From Cryobacterium sp. SO1 (GTDB lineage: Bacteria; Actinomycetota; Actinomycetes; Actinomycetales; Microbacteriaceae): a stretch of DNA of 64,000 bases. The position numbers and the translations under genes are program-made. The stretch covers positions 930,001 to 994,000 of the forward strand of contig NZ_CP067394.1 of assembly GCF_004210215.2 (NCBI RefSeq). The letters run 5' to 3'. This document shows, piece after piece, positions 18,066 through 25,542 of this stretch (position 1 is the stretch's first letter; each line of letters begins with the position of its first letter). Under the pieces are notes generated by a model, which saw only the letters and a program-made list of their open reading frames with translations, ran no database searches and was not told the DNA's origin.

Positions 18066-18773
18066 GTGAGTACCGAGATCGATGGAGCCGCCGTTCCCGG
18101 CAGCCAGCCGGAGTCGCAGGCGGCCGAGCGCGTGGTTCGCATCCTCGAGGTTGTCGCTGACGCCAATAAGCCGTTGTCGGTGGCCGAGATAGCGGCGGAA
18201 CTAGGCCTGCACCGCTCGATAATCTATCGCTTCCTCCGTACCTTGCTGCGTACACGACTCGTGCGGCAGCGTGCCGACGGTGGATATGAGCTTGGACCCG
18301 GTCTGGTTGCGCTTGCTCTCAAGGTCACCCATGATGTCCCGGCACTCATACGCCCACGTTTACAGCTGCTTGCGGACACATGCGGAGCAACGGCGTTCAT
18401 CACTGAGCTTGACGAGAACCGATCGCTCTGCCTCATGTCGGTGGAACCCACATCGTCACGTACCCATCTCATCTTCCGCCCGGGTACAGTCGGGCCTGTT
18501 GATCGGGGCGCAGCTGTGATGGCGATTTTCTCCGGCCTTCCCGCAGTGCCGGGTGAGCCTCAAGAAGCAGCGAAGGCACGCATCGATGGTTACGCCTGGT
18601 CTGCCGGCACAATCACCCCCGGAATCGAGTGTGTTGCGAGCCCCGTCCTCTTGCCTATGTCGGACGTGCCGGCCAGCGTTGCCGTCATCTATCCCGTGGG
18701 AAGTCGAGTGGTCGAACACGTAGTCGAAGAAGTGCGAAGCGCGGCGGCCCAGATTGATGCACTCTTCACCTAA
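18066..18773 (+). CDS. IclR-family transcriptional regulator
   Basis: This 235-residue regulator begins at GTG 18066 (32 bp after the SDR stop). The helix-turn-helix is in LSVAEIAAELGLHRSIIYRFLRTLL, cut here into the two parts LSVAEIAAELGL and HRSIIYRFL, and the effector domain follows from about residue 85. The domain has the degenerate form FRPGTVGPVDRGAAVMAIFSG of the usual G-x-x-hPL-H-x-S-A-x-GK segment: the His and Lys are missing, which may mark an unusual effector. It closes the hydroxyketone operon and probably controls it through the palindrome at 13021-13035. Confidence 0.8.
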   Translation: MSTEIDGAAVPGSQPESQAAERVVRILEVVADANKPLSVAEIAAELGLHRSIIYRFLRTLLRTRLVRQRADGGYELGPGLVALALKVTHDVPALIRPRLQLLADTCGATAFITELDENRSLCLMSVEPTSSRTHLIFRPGTVGPVDRGAAVMAIFSGLPAVPGEPQEAAKARIDGYAWSAGTITPGIECVASPVLLPMSDVPASVAVIYPVGSRVVEHVVEEVRSAAAQIDALFT

Positions 18774-18844
18774 ATGGTTCACGGCGAGCCGTTTCCAACG
18801 CCGCTGTATGAACGGCCTGGGCGCGTCGGGCTCACGCCCTCGCT

Positions 18845-19021
18845 TTCGCCCTGATCGATCTGCGCCTGGCGCACCCACCGGCGCAGCGACTCGGCACCGA
18901 ACCCGAGCCGGGCCGAGACCCTCGCGCACGCGGACGTCAGGTTCGGGTACTCATCGAGATGATCCAGCACGAGCCTGACCGCGCGCTGCTTCGTCTCCTC
19001 CGGGATCCTCTGCTGACGTGG
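18845..19021 (-). pseudogene. IS3-family transposase OrfA remnant
   Basis: On the minus strand the sequence encodes PEETKQRAVRLVLDHLDEYP, then LGFGAESLRRWVRQAQIDQGE, the helix-turn-helix core of IS3 OrfA. There is no start codon, Fe-S or OrfB part, and it ends within 80 bp of both neighbours. It lies in opposite orientation to the remnant at 12391-12711, on the other side of the hydroxyketone module. Confidence 0.6.
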
Positions 19022-19043
19022 GAGCGCTCCTCTCGGACGGCCG

Positions 19044-20588
19044 TCAACCCGTCTGCAGACGCACTGCGTAGCTGTGCCAACCACCGCTGCGAACATCCAC
19101 GATGAGATCACCGTCGACGACGCGCGCGCCGAGATCAGCCAAAGCCGTCGCATCACTCAGCGATGCCTCGCCACCATCCGCTGCGAGGACTGCCGTTTCC
19201 CCGAGGTTGCTTACCTGAAACTGCGAACCGTGCCGATCTTTCGCGGTTGTCGCCTCAACGTGCAGAGTTTTGGTCCCTGCATCGAAATAGGCGACGCGCA
19301 CGATCACTTCGCCGCGCACTTCGGTCACCATGGGCTCGCGGAAGTGCGCGTCATCCCACGGCTCGGCGTAGAGCCGGTGCAGCCCGTCGGGCACATTGAG
19401 TCGGGCATAGGCGAGTAGGACGTTGCCGGTGATCGGATCCATCAGAGTGAGATTGCCCGCCGCGTCGACTGATGTGTCGTTGCGGGGATAATGAAGGCCA
19501 CCGTCGGCCCAGAGAGGGTGCATGTAGCGGTCCGCATGCGTGAGGAGACCCGCGAGCGTGTCAGCATCACCCATCTCCGAAGCCCACGCAGCCGTCCATC
19601 CGAAGTCGCCCCAGTCGTATTTGAGGGTCTGACCCATCAGCTGTCGAGGCGGTGTGGGGCGGATCGAGAGCGCACCGTGCTCGCCGGGGACGAGGATGTC
19701 GCGAATCTGCGAGGGATAGTGCTCGTGAACGAAATCGCGGTTCCACATGTTCATGAGGGTGCCGTTCCACGCGTCGACCCAGGGCATGATCAGTGCGTTC
19801 TCAAACACTTTTCGCGAATCCGTTGCGACGAGCGTGTTGTAGTGCCCGTTCTCTCCGAGCCTGCCAAGGCTTGCCCACGCGTTCTCGTACTCCCGGACGA
19901 CCTCCTGCGCGCGGGAACCGCCGTTGACGACGTCATGCAGACGGAACCCGAGGATGGCCGGCTGGTTGCAGATCTGGAAGACGCAGTTCGGCTCGCATGC
20001 CACGCCGATGTACCCGTTCGAGACCATCTGCCAATAGATGTGCTCATTCAGGCTGTTCTCGTCGTAGTCGAAGCGACGGGATTCTCCGCCCCAGAAAAAG
20101 GACCAATGCTCCATCGACAGCGCTTCGGATTGCGCGTATCGGTCGTCACGGAACAGGTAGTGGTGTAGCAGCGCCATCGACTGCACGTAAGCGCTGTACA
20201 TGATGTTGTCCTGTGCGACGGGATCCCACTTTTCGCTCAGCGGCCCGAGGTGAGCGTTGTACACCGACCCGCCGCGGCTCACGTCGTGCCAGTACGACCA
20301 CACCTCGGGAAGCAGCATCTTCTGCATTATCCGCTCCAGCATCGGACGGAACACTCCCGGTGCGTTCGGCAGTCGATGCTGATGGGTCAGCGCGAGGGCA
20401 TAGGTCATGTAGGCCAATTGAAACCGGTACCCGCCGAAGTCGTCCTGACCGAATCCCTTGCCCTGCATGAGGGACCAGTCGTTGTCCAGGCGTAGGGAGA
20501 GGTTGTCGAAATGCCGGAGATGGCCGAGCTGAAGATCGTCGAGACCGCGCCGGGCGTACTCCGACGGAGGGTTGCCTGCCGATGTCAT
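19044..20588 (-). CDS. Linalool dehydratase-isomerase-like protein
   Basis: This 514-residue protein resembles linalool dehydratase-isomerase (LDI) of Castellaniella, an (alpha/alpha)6-barrel enzyme that hydrates or dehydrates terpene alcohols without a cofactor. Visible matches are DPVAQDNIMYSAYVQSM, then GVACEPNCVFQICNQP with Cys198 and Cys207 nine residues apart, the spacing of the catalytic Cys171/Cys180 of LDI, and an Asp at 28 matching Asp39. The LDI His129 position is Tyr134 here. A beta-rich C-terminal extension (about 400-514) is additional. No signal peptide is seen, unlike periplasmic LDI. Last gene of a 4-bp-overlapping operon. Family good; substrate unknown. Confidence 0.65.
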   Translation of the reverse strand: MTSAGNPPSEYARRGLDDLQLGHLRHFDNLSLRLDNDWSLMQGKGFGQDDFGGYRFQLAYMTYALALTHQHRLPNAPGVFRPMLERIMQKMLLPEVWSYWHDVSRGGSVYNAHLGPLSEKWDPVAQDNIMYSAYVQSMALLHHYLFRDDRYAQSEALSMEHWSFFWGGESRRFDYDENSLNEHIYWQMVSNGYIGVACEPNCVFQICNQPAILGFRLHDVVNGGSRAQEVVREYENAWASLGRLGENGHYNTLVATDSRKVFENALIMPWVDAWNGTLMNMWNRDFVHEHYPSQIRDILVPGEHGALSIRPTPPRQLMGQTLKYDWGDFGWTAAWASEMGDADTLAGLLTHADRYMHPLWADGGLHYPRNDTSVDAAGNLTLMDPITGNVLLAYARLNVPDGLHRLYAEPWDDAHFREPMVTEVRGEVIVRVAYFDAGTKTLHVEATTAKDRHGSQFQVSNLGETAVLAADGGEASLSDATALADLGARVVDGDLIVDVRSGGWHSYAVRLQTG

Positions 20589-21103
20589 GATCCGCCGCTC
20601 TGGGAAGCTGACAGGGAGATCAACTGCCGCAGTCGAGCGGTCACCTCGGGCGCCGGCATGCCGTCGCCGAAGTGAGCGAGGTAGTCGCCCTTGGGATCGA
20701 ACACGTATGTGAACGCCGAGTGCGGCATCGCGTATCCGTCGGGCTCCTGCGGATCGTCCCGGCGTCGAGAGAAGACATGCAGCGACTGCTGGAAATCCCG
20801 GAGTCTCCCGCGGTCGCCGGTGAGACCTGAGAAGCGCGGATAATCCTGCTCCAGGAACGCCCGCAGCACCTCCGGCGAGTCGCGGTCGGGGTCGACGGTG
20901 ACGTAGAACGCACGGATGTCGTTGTCGTCGGCGCCGAGTTCATCCAAGCTCGCGGAGAGCTTGCCGAGTGCCCGTGGGCAGACCATGCGGCAGTTGGTGA
21001 AGCCGAAGAAGAACAGGCTCAACGCGCCGTGCGCAGCGGATTCGTCGACCAAGCCGTCGCGATCGTCGACGAGCGAGAAGTGCAGGTTGGCTGGGGCGGT
21101 CAT
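20585..21103 (-). CDS. SCO1/SenC-family protein without signal peptide
   Basis: The 172-residue thioredoxin-fold protein has the copper/redox motif Cys38-x3-Cys42-Pro (TNCRMVCPRAL) and the distal His128 (MPHSAFTYVFDP). SCO proteins normally deliver copper to cytochrome oxidase from the membrane, but this one begins directly in the fold with no membrane anchor or signal, so it should be cytoplasmic. It overlaps nitrilase upstream and the LDI-like gene downstream by 4 bp each. A thiol-redox or metal-handling role for the partner enzymes is inferred; no oxidase genes are nearby. Confidence 0.75.
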   Translation of the reverse strand: MTAPANLHFSLVDDRDGLVDESAAHGALSLFFFGFTNCRMVCPRALGKLSASLDELGADDNDIRAFYVTVDPDRDSPEVLRAFLEQDYPRFSGLTGDRGRLRDFQQSLHVFSRRRDDPQEPDGYAMPHSAFTYVFDPKGDYLAHFGDGMPAPEVTARLRQLISLSASQSGGS

Positions 21104-22176
21104 GGGGCGGTCGCAGTCTCGGAGAAGACGTCGTTCTGCGAGACGCCCTCGTGTACCGCTCCGAAAAGGAAAGGCTCTCGTTCTGCAGTTGCTTGCAGCA
21201 CGGGGTTAGCGGCTTCGTGGAGCGATTCGGGTGCCGGTGAAAAATGAGCGGGTTCCCGCTTGGTGCGGTTGACGTGGAAGTCGAAGACGTCGGGTCGGCT
21301 GTAGTGGCCGACCGGGTCTGCGTAATTCTTGGCGGTAATGACGGCGGTGAGATCGAGGTCGGCGTAGACGAGGCCCTCTTCTTCGGCAGCCAAGGGCTGA
21401 GAGATGAGTGCTCCGTCAGGGCCAAAGACGCGGGCGACGCCCGCACCGGGTCCGGTCGCGAGGATCTCCGGGGGTATGCCGAGGCGTTCCGCGCCTGCGG
21501 TCGTCATGATCTGACAGGCGACGAGGACGAAGCCGCCGCCTTCCATGGCGTAGGTCTGGCTGGCCGCGAGGGAGGCGTCGGAGGTGAGTGCGAAGTGGTG
21601 GGCGGGGACGCTGAAGCATGGCCAGGAGGCGACGTGAATCTGCTCGTTCTGCGCGTACATGGCGAACTTGACCAGTGGTTGCAGGTGTTCCCAGCAGTTG
21701 AGTCCGCCCAGTCGCCCGAATGGTGTCTCGACGACCTGGAGGCCTGATCCGTCACCTTCGCCAAAGAGGGAGCGCTCGACGTGGGTCGGTTTGAGCTTGC
21801 GGCGGTGGAGACGGACATCGCCGGTGTCGTCGATGATGAGTTGAGAGATGTAAAGCGTGCCGTGCACCCGCTCGCTGATGCCGATAACCACCCAGGTCTT
21901 GTTCGCACGGGCGCTGTCACGGATGCGGTCGATCTGCGTTCCGCCGACCGTCGCCGAGTTCGCGTGGTACTCCGCAACGAGGCCCGCTTGCTGGGCGGGA
22001 GTGTGGCTCCACAGGAACAGTGGGTACCCCGGCAGCCAGGTCTCGGGGAACGCGATGAGCTGCGCCCCGCCGCGCGCGGCTTCGGAGATGAGATCAAGCG
22101 TCTTGGCCGTGGTGGCTTCCAGGTCAAACCAGACCGGCTCGGCTTGAACGGACGCGATACGAACAGTACTCGACAT
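21100..22176 (-). CDS. Nitrilase (aliphatic/arylacetonitrilase type)
   Basis: The 358-residue enzyme has the nitrilase triad Glu45 (FPETWLPGYP), Lys127 (HRRKLKPTHVE) and Cys161 (LNCWEHLQPL), with spacing like that of Rhodococcus J1 nitrilase. It would hydrolyse a nitrile to an acid and ammonia. I start at ATG 22176 because AGGAGG (22183-22188) is 6 bp away; the upstream ATG at 22182 touches the ribosome site. It is the first gene of the operon and divergent from an AraC-family gene, the usual regulator type for nitrilases. The true nitrile is unknown. Confidence 0.85.
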   Translation of the reverse strand: MSSTVRIASVQAEPVWFDLEATTAKTLDLISEAARGGAQLIAFPETWLPGYPLFLWSHTPAQQAGLVAEYHANSATVGGTQIDRIRDSARANKTWVVIGISERVHGTLYISQLIIDDTGDVRLHRRKLKPTHVERSLFGEGDGSGLQVVETPFGRLGGLNCWEHLQPLVKFAMYAQNEQIHVASWPCFSVPAHHFALTSDASLAASQTYAMEGGGFVLVACQIMTTAGAERLGIPPEILATGPGAGVARVFGPDGALISQPLAAEEEGLVYADLDLTAVITAKNYADPVGHYSRPDVFDFHVNRTKREPAHFSPAPESLHEAANPVLQATAEREPFLFGAVHEGVSQNDVFSETATAP

Positions 22177-22367
22177 GGCCATCCTCCTTGAGTGCGCAGC
22201 GACGCGGCAGTCCGGGCCGTCGAGCACCACTCTAAGGTCCGCGGATACGCCCGAGGGCGGCCCGGGCTATGTCAAATCGGGTCGTTTGCGCACACCGCGC
22301 GTGACAAAACATGAACGTAATGAAATCGTAATCTGTTGGAAACATTTACCGTGACACGCTCGAGTGT

Positions 22368-23303
22368 ATGGCACGGGTGCAGATGGACAACGCGGAGGCT
22401 TTCGAGGCAGCCGTTTCGGACTCCTTCGTGCCTCTGCGCGTGTCGCGTGCGACCGAGCCAAGCCTGCGCGGGTCGGTCGAGCAGAGAAGTGCGGGCGCCG
22501 CCGCAATCAGTTTGGTTCGGACCGGGCCGGTCAGTGTTCACCGCTCGGCGGAACTGATCAACGACTCCCCGCGCAGCCTCGTACTCCTCACCATGCAGCT
22601 GCACGGTTCCAGCACCGTGAGCCAGGGCGGGGCGACAGCACGCCTGCGACCCGGTCAGGGCGCCATCTACCTCTCGGACAGGCCGTACGATCTGGTGACC
22701 CAGGTCCGAAGTGGAGTTGTCGTCTTCCACACCCCGCTTCATCTGCTCAACCTAAGCGACACGGATTGGGTTCCCGGTGCCCCTCGCGTCTTGGATGCGG
22801 CGACGAGCTGGGACTACCGGATGCTGCGCAATCTCTCGCGGTCCTACCTGCGGGCCATGCCGCTGATCGATGACGAGGGCCAGATGGAGCTGATCGCAAC
22901 AGGTCTCGTCGCATCGATCATGGCGAGGGCGTCCCGGGGGCGGAGTGGGCCTCTCGACCATTACACGCTGTTCGCCCTGCTGACGGAGGAGATCGACGCT
23001 CGACTGGGGGATCCCTCCCTCTCCGTCGCCAGTCTGGCTCGAACAAACGGTGTTTCCGATCGCACGGTATATCGATGCTTCGAGGTCATGGGTCACTCGC
23101 CGGCAGCGGTATTTCGCGCCCGGAGGTTGGATCGCGCAGCCTCGCTTCTGACCTCGACTGGCATGTCGGTGGCTCAGATTGCATCAGAGGTGGGAATGCT
23201 CGATCCCTCGACGCTGTCGAAGTCATTGCGTCGCGACAGGGGGACGTCCGCAAGAGGCATCCGCGCGGCATCCATTCCGGTGGGGCACCCTCGGGCGGGA
23301 TAA
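22368..23303 (+). CDS. AraC/XylS-family transcriptional regulator
   Basis: The 311-residue protein has an N-terminal cupin-like sensing domain (about 10-190, similar to the AraC-binding-like domain of XylS/NitR types) and a C-terminal double helix-turn-helix (about 205-300, with LARTNGVSDRTVYRCFEVMG and SVAQIASEVGMLDPSTLSKS). It is divergent from nitrilase with 191 bp between starts. In that gap CGTAAT occurs at 22316-22321 and 22327-22332, an 11-bp direct repeat that could be an activator site. It probably switches on the nitrilase operon in response to the nitrile. Confidence 0.8.
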   Translation: MARVQMDNAEAFEAAVSDSFVPLRVSRATEPSLRGSVEQRSAGAAAISLVRTGPVSVHRSAELINDSPRSLVLLTMQLHGSSTVSQGGATARLRPGQGAIYLSDRPYDLVTQVRSGVVVFHTPLHLLNLSDTDWVPGAPRVLDAATSWDYRMLRNLSRSYLRAMPLIDDEGQMELIATGLVASIMARASRGRSGPLDHYTLFALLTEEIDARLGDPSLSVASLARTNGVSDRTVYRCFEVMGHSPAAVFRARRLDRAASLLTSTGMSVAQIASEVGMLDPSTLSKSLRRDRGTSARGIRAASIPVGHPRAG

Positions 23304-23567
23304 CGTTCTGCTTCCTCTCATCGCGCGGGATAACGCCGCTCCCGGCGAATCTCCACACCGACCCGGCCGCGACGTGCTGGAGATGGGAACCTGGATGAGG
23401 AAGCGCGACGGGCGCGACAGGATCGGGCTCAGCCATCACCGCGACAAGGTTGCCCGAAACCGGGCGATCCGCTATACCGGGCGCTCCCTGGGTTTGGCGT
23501 TGCCGCGACGGTCGGGTCCCGTGGCTACAGCTGCGCCAACGCCCTCCGCTAGGCGTTCAACTCGATC
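23304..23567. other. Gene-free stretch between AraC gene and decayed ABC gene
   Basis: I see no credible coding region; short reading frames have no recognisable similarity. It begins the decayed zone that runs to 24078. Confidence 0.4.
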
Positions 23568-23828
23568 TCAAGGCTTCGGTTGGTGCAACCTAGTCGGCAG
23601 TGCCTGCCGCACGGATGAGGCGGGTTGTACTTCACCCCGGAGGTGCACGCAGATGGGATCTTCTCGTGTAGTGATCTGATCGCGGGGCTGGGGAAGATCG
23701 ACGGGCAGGTCGGCAATGACATGCGCCGGCGACGCGGACAGAACGAGGACGCGGTCAGAGAGGTATACACACTCCTCGACGCCGTGCGTCACGAATAGGA
23801 TCGTCATCCCGATCTCCGTGCGCAGGCG
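23568..23828 (-). pseudogene. ABC transporter ATPase, C-terminal remnant (TauB/SsuB type)
   Basis: On the minus strand the frame encodes RTEIGMTILFVTHGVEECVY, then LSDRVLVLSASPAHVIADLP and a C-terminal VDLPQPRDQ. This is the H-loop and C-terminus of nitrate/sulfonate/taurine-type importer ATPases. The Walker A, Q-loop, signature and Walker B parts are missing because an IS3 fragment abuts the sequence near 23829. It cannot function. Confidence 0.65.
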
Positions 23829-23956
23829 CGGATCCCGAGCTGCTGCCCGGGCCTAGAACACGCGCCCCGACGGCCGCCGTCCTGGTCACGAGCATCCAGA
23901 AGGAGACGCACCGCCCGTTCCTTCAACTCCGGTGGATACTTCTTCAAAGCTGGCAT
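23829..23956 (-). pseudogene. IS3-family transposase OrfA, N-terminal remnant
   Basis: ATG 23956 begins MPALKKYPPELKERAVRLLL, continuing with DARDQDGGRRGACSR and GQQLGI, typical of IS3 OrfA. The match then stops and the ABC-ATPase remnant begins. A ribosome-site-like CCGGAG lies upstream. The rest of the element has been lost. Confidence 0.65.
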
Positions 23957-24078
23957 GATTTTCAACTTCTCCGGAGATCAAGAACCTCCATTGAACCCGG
24001 GGCGAAACGCCCCAACGCGCTCCAACCTCTCAAATCAAAGAAACGACGCCACGCCTCGGCCGAGCGGTGGATTGAGGC
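23957..24078. other. Short spacer before the aldehyde dehydrogenase stop
   Basis: This holds only the leader of the IS3 fragment and the 3' flank of the aldehyde dehydrogenase gene. No terminator hairpin is obvious. Confidence 0.3.
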
Positions 24079-25542
24079 TTAGTCGGTCGGGATCAGCGTG
24101 TACTTGGTGGACAAGAATTCGTAGATACCTTCCAGCCCGCCCTCACGACCGACCCCCGATTGTTTGATGCCACCGAACGGGGCCGCGGCATTGGAGACGA
24201 CCCCCGCGTTGAGGCCCATCATGCCCGTCTCGAGGCGGTCGATCATGCGGTGACCGCGGGCGAGGTCCTGCGTGTAGACATAGGAGACGAGCCCATACTC
24301 GGTGTCGTTAGCGAGGCGAACGGCCTCCTCCTCATCGTCGAAGGTCGCGATCGCTAGCACAGGGCCAAAGATCTCTTCGCGCAGGATTGCGCTTCCTGCA
24401 GCCACCCCGAGGAGAACCGTAGGGGCGTAGAACGTTCCAGGACCGTCGAGTGATGTGCCACCCGTGAGCAAAGTCGCTCCTCGGTCAACCGCGTCGACTA
24501 CAAGCGCGTTGGCCTTGGCAACGGCCTCTGCGTCGATGAGCGGGCCGATGACGACGCCCTCCTCTGTGCCTCGGCCGATGCGCATGCCATCAACACGCTC
24601 GGTGATCTTGGCGGCAAAGACCTCAGCAACCGAGGCGTGCACGATGAACCGGTTCGCAGCGGTGCAGGCTTGGCCCACATTGCGAAATTTTGCTGCGATC
24701 GCGCCGTCAATGGCCTTCTCGATGTCGGCGTCCTCGAAGACGATGAACGGCGCATTGCCGCCGAGCTCCATTGAGACGCGCAAGACGCCCTCAGCGGCTT
24801 GCGCTATGAGCTGCCGCCCGACTTCCGTCGAGCCAGTGAAGGACAGCTTTCGCAGCCTTGGGTCGGTGATGATCGGCGTCGCGACGCGACGCGCGGAGGC
24901 CGAGGGGATGACGTTGACGACACCCGCTGGTATGCCGGCATCGGCAAGTATCTGGGTGAAGAAGAGCGTAGTGAGTGGAGTGAGCTGCGGCGGCTTGATG
25001 ACCACAGTGCATCCTGCCGCCAACGCCGGCGCGATCTTTCGAGTCGCCATTGCGAAGGGGAAGTTCCATGGAGTTATGAAGAACGAAGGGCCAACGGAGT
25101 GCTGAGACACGATCATCCTGCCGGTGCCCTCGGGGTTCAGCCCGTAGCGTCCGGTGATGCGCACCGCCTCCTCGCTGAACCAGCGCAGGAATTCGGAACC
25201 GTAGGCCACCTCGCCGCGCGCCTCGGAGAGCGGCTTGCCCATCTCAAGTGTCATGAGGAGCGAAACATCCTCCTTGCGTTCCTCGACGAGTTCCCATGCG
25301 CGGCGCAAAATGTCGCTTCGGGTGCGCGGCGCCGTCGCCGCCCAGCTTGCCTGAGCCGCGACCGCCGCGTCGAGTGCTCGTGTGCCGTCGTTAGCCGTGG
25401 CATCGGCGACACGTGCAATGACGTCGGTCGTCGACGGGTCGAGAACATCAAAAGTTCCACCACCCGACGCGTCTTGCCATTCGCCGCCGATGAAGAGGCG
25501 GCTGGGAACTCCTGCAAGCAGGGCTGTCTCTCTGTCATTCAT
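24079..25542 (-). CDS. gabD: Succinate-semialdehyde dehydrogenase-type aldehyde dehydrogenase
   Basis: The 487-residue aldehyde dehydrogenase has the GabD-like features: ITPWNFPFAM, the cofactor segment KLSFTGSTEVGRQL, the catalytic-Glu region VSMELGGNAPFIVFED and the catalytic Cys in FRNVGQACTAANRFIV. I start at ATG 25542, which overlaps the aldolase stop by 8 bp; the longer frame upstream has no support. As last gene of the homoprotocatechuate operon it would oxidise the succinate semialdehyde released by HpaI to succinate for the TCA cycle. It is paralogous to HpaE at 28333. Confidence 0.85.
   Translation of the reverse strand: MNDRETALLAGVPSRLFIGGEWQDASGGGTFDVLDPSTTDVIARVADATANDGTRALDAAVAAQASWAATAPRTRSDILRRAWELVEERKEDVSLLMTLEMGKPLSEARGEVAYGSEFLRWFSEEAVRITGRYGLNPEGTGRMIVSQHSVGPSFFITPWNFPFAMATRKIAPALAAGCTVVIKPPQLTPLTTLFFTQILADAGIPAGVVNVIPSASARRVATPIITDPRLRKLSFTGSTEVGRQLIAQAAEGVLRVSMELGGNAPFIVFEDADIEKAIDGAIAAKFRNVGQACTAANRFIVHASVAEVFAAKITERVDGMRIGRGTEEGVVIGPLIDAEAVAKANALVVDAVDRGATLLTGGTSLDGPGTFYAPTVLLGVAAGSAILREEIFGPVLAIATFDDEEEAVRLANDTEYGLVSYVYTQDLARGHRMIDRLETGMMGLNAGVVSNAAAPFGGIKQSGVGREGGLEGIYEFLSTKYTLIPTD

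Noticed and set aside
19044..20588. Aldoxime dehydratase as partner of nitrilase
   Set aside because: The usual aldoxime-nitrile cluster was considered, but the protein has the CEPN and NIMY motifs of linalool dehydratase-isomerase and is about 150 residues longer than aldoxime dehydratases.
22316..22332. Direct repeat CGTAAT as a defined AraC operator
   Set aside because: Two 6-mers 11 bp apart in a short AT-rich stretch are weak evidence; noted under the AraC gene only.
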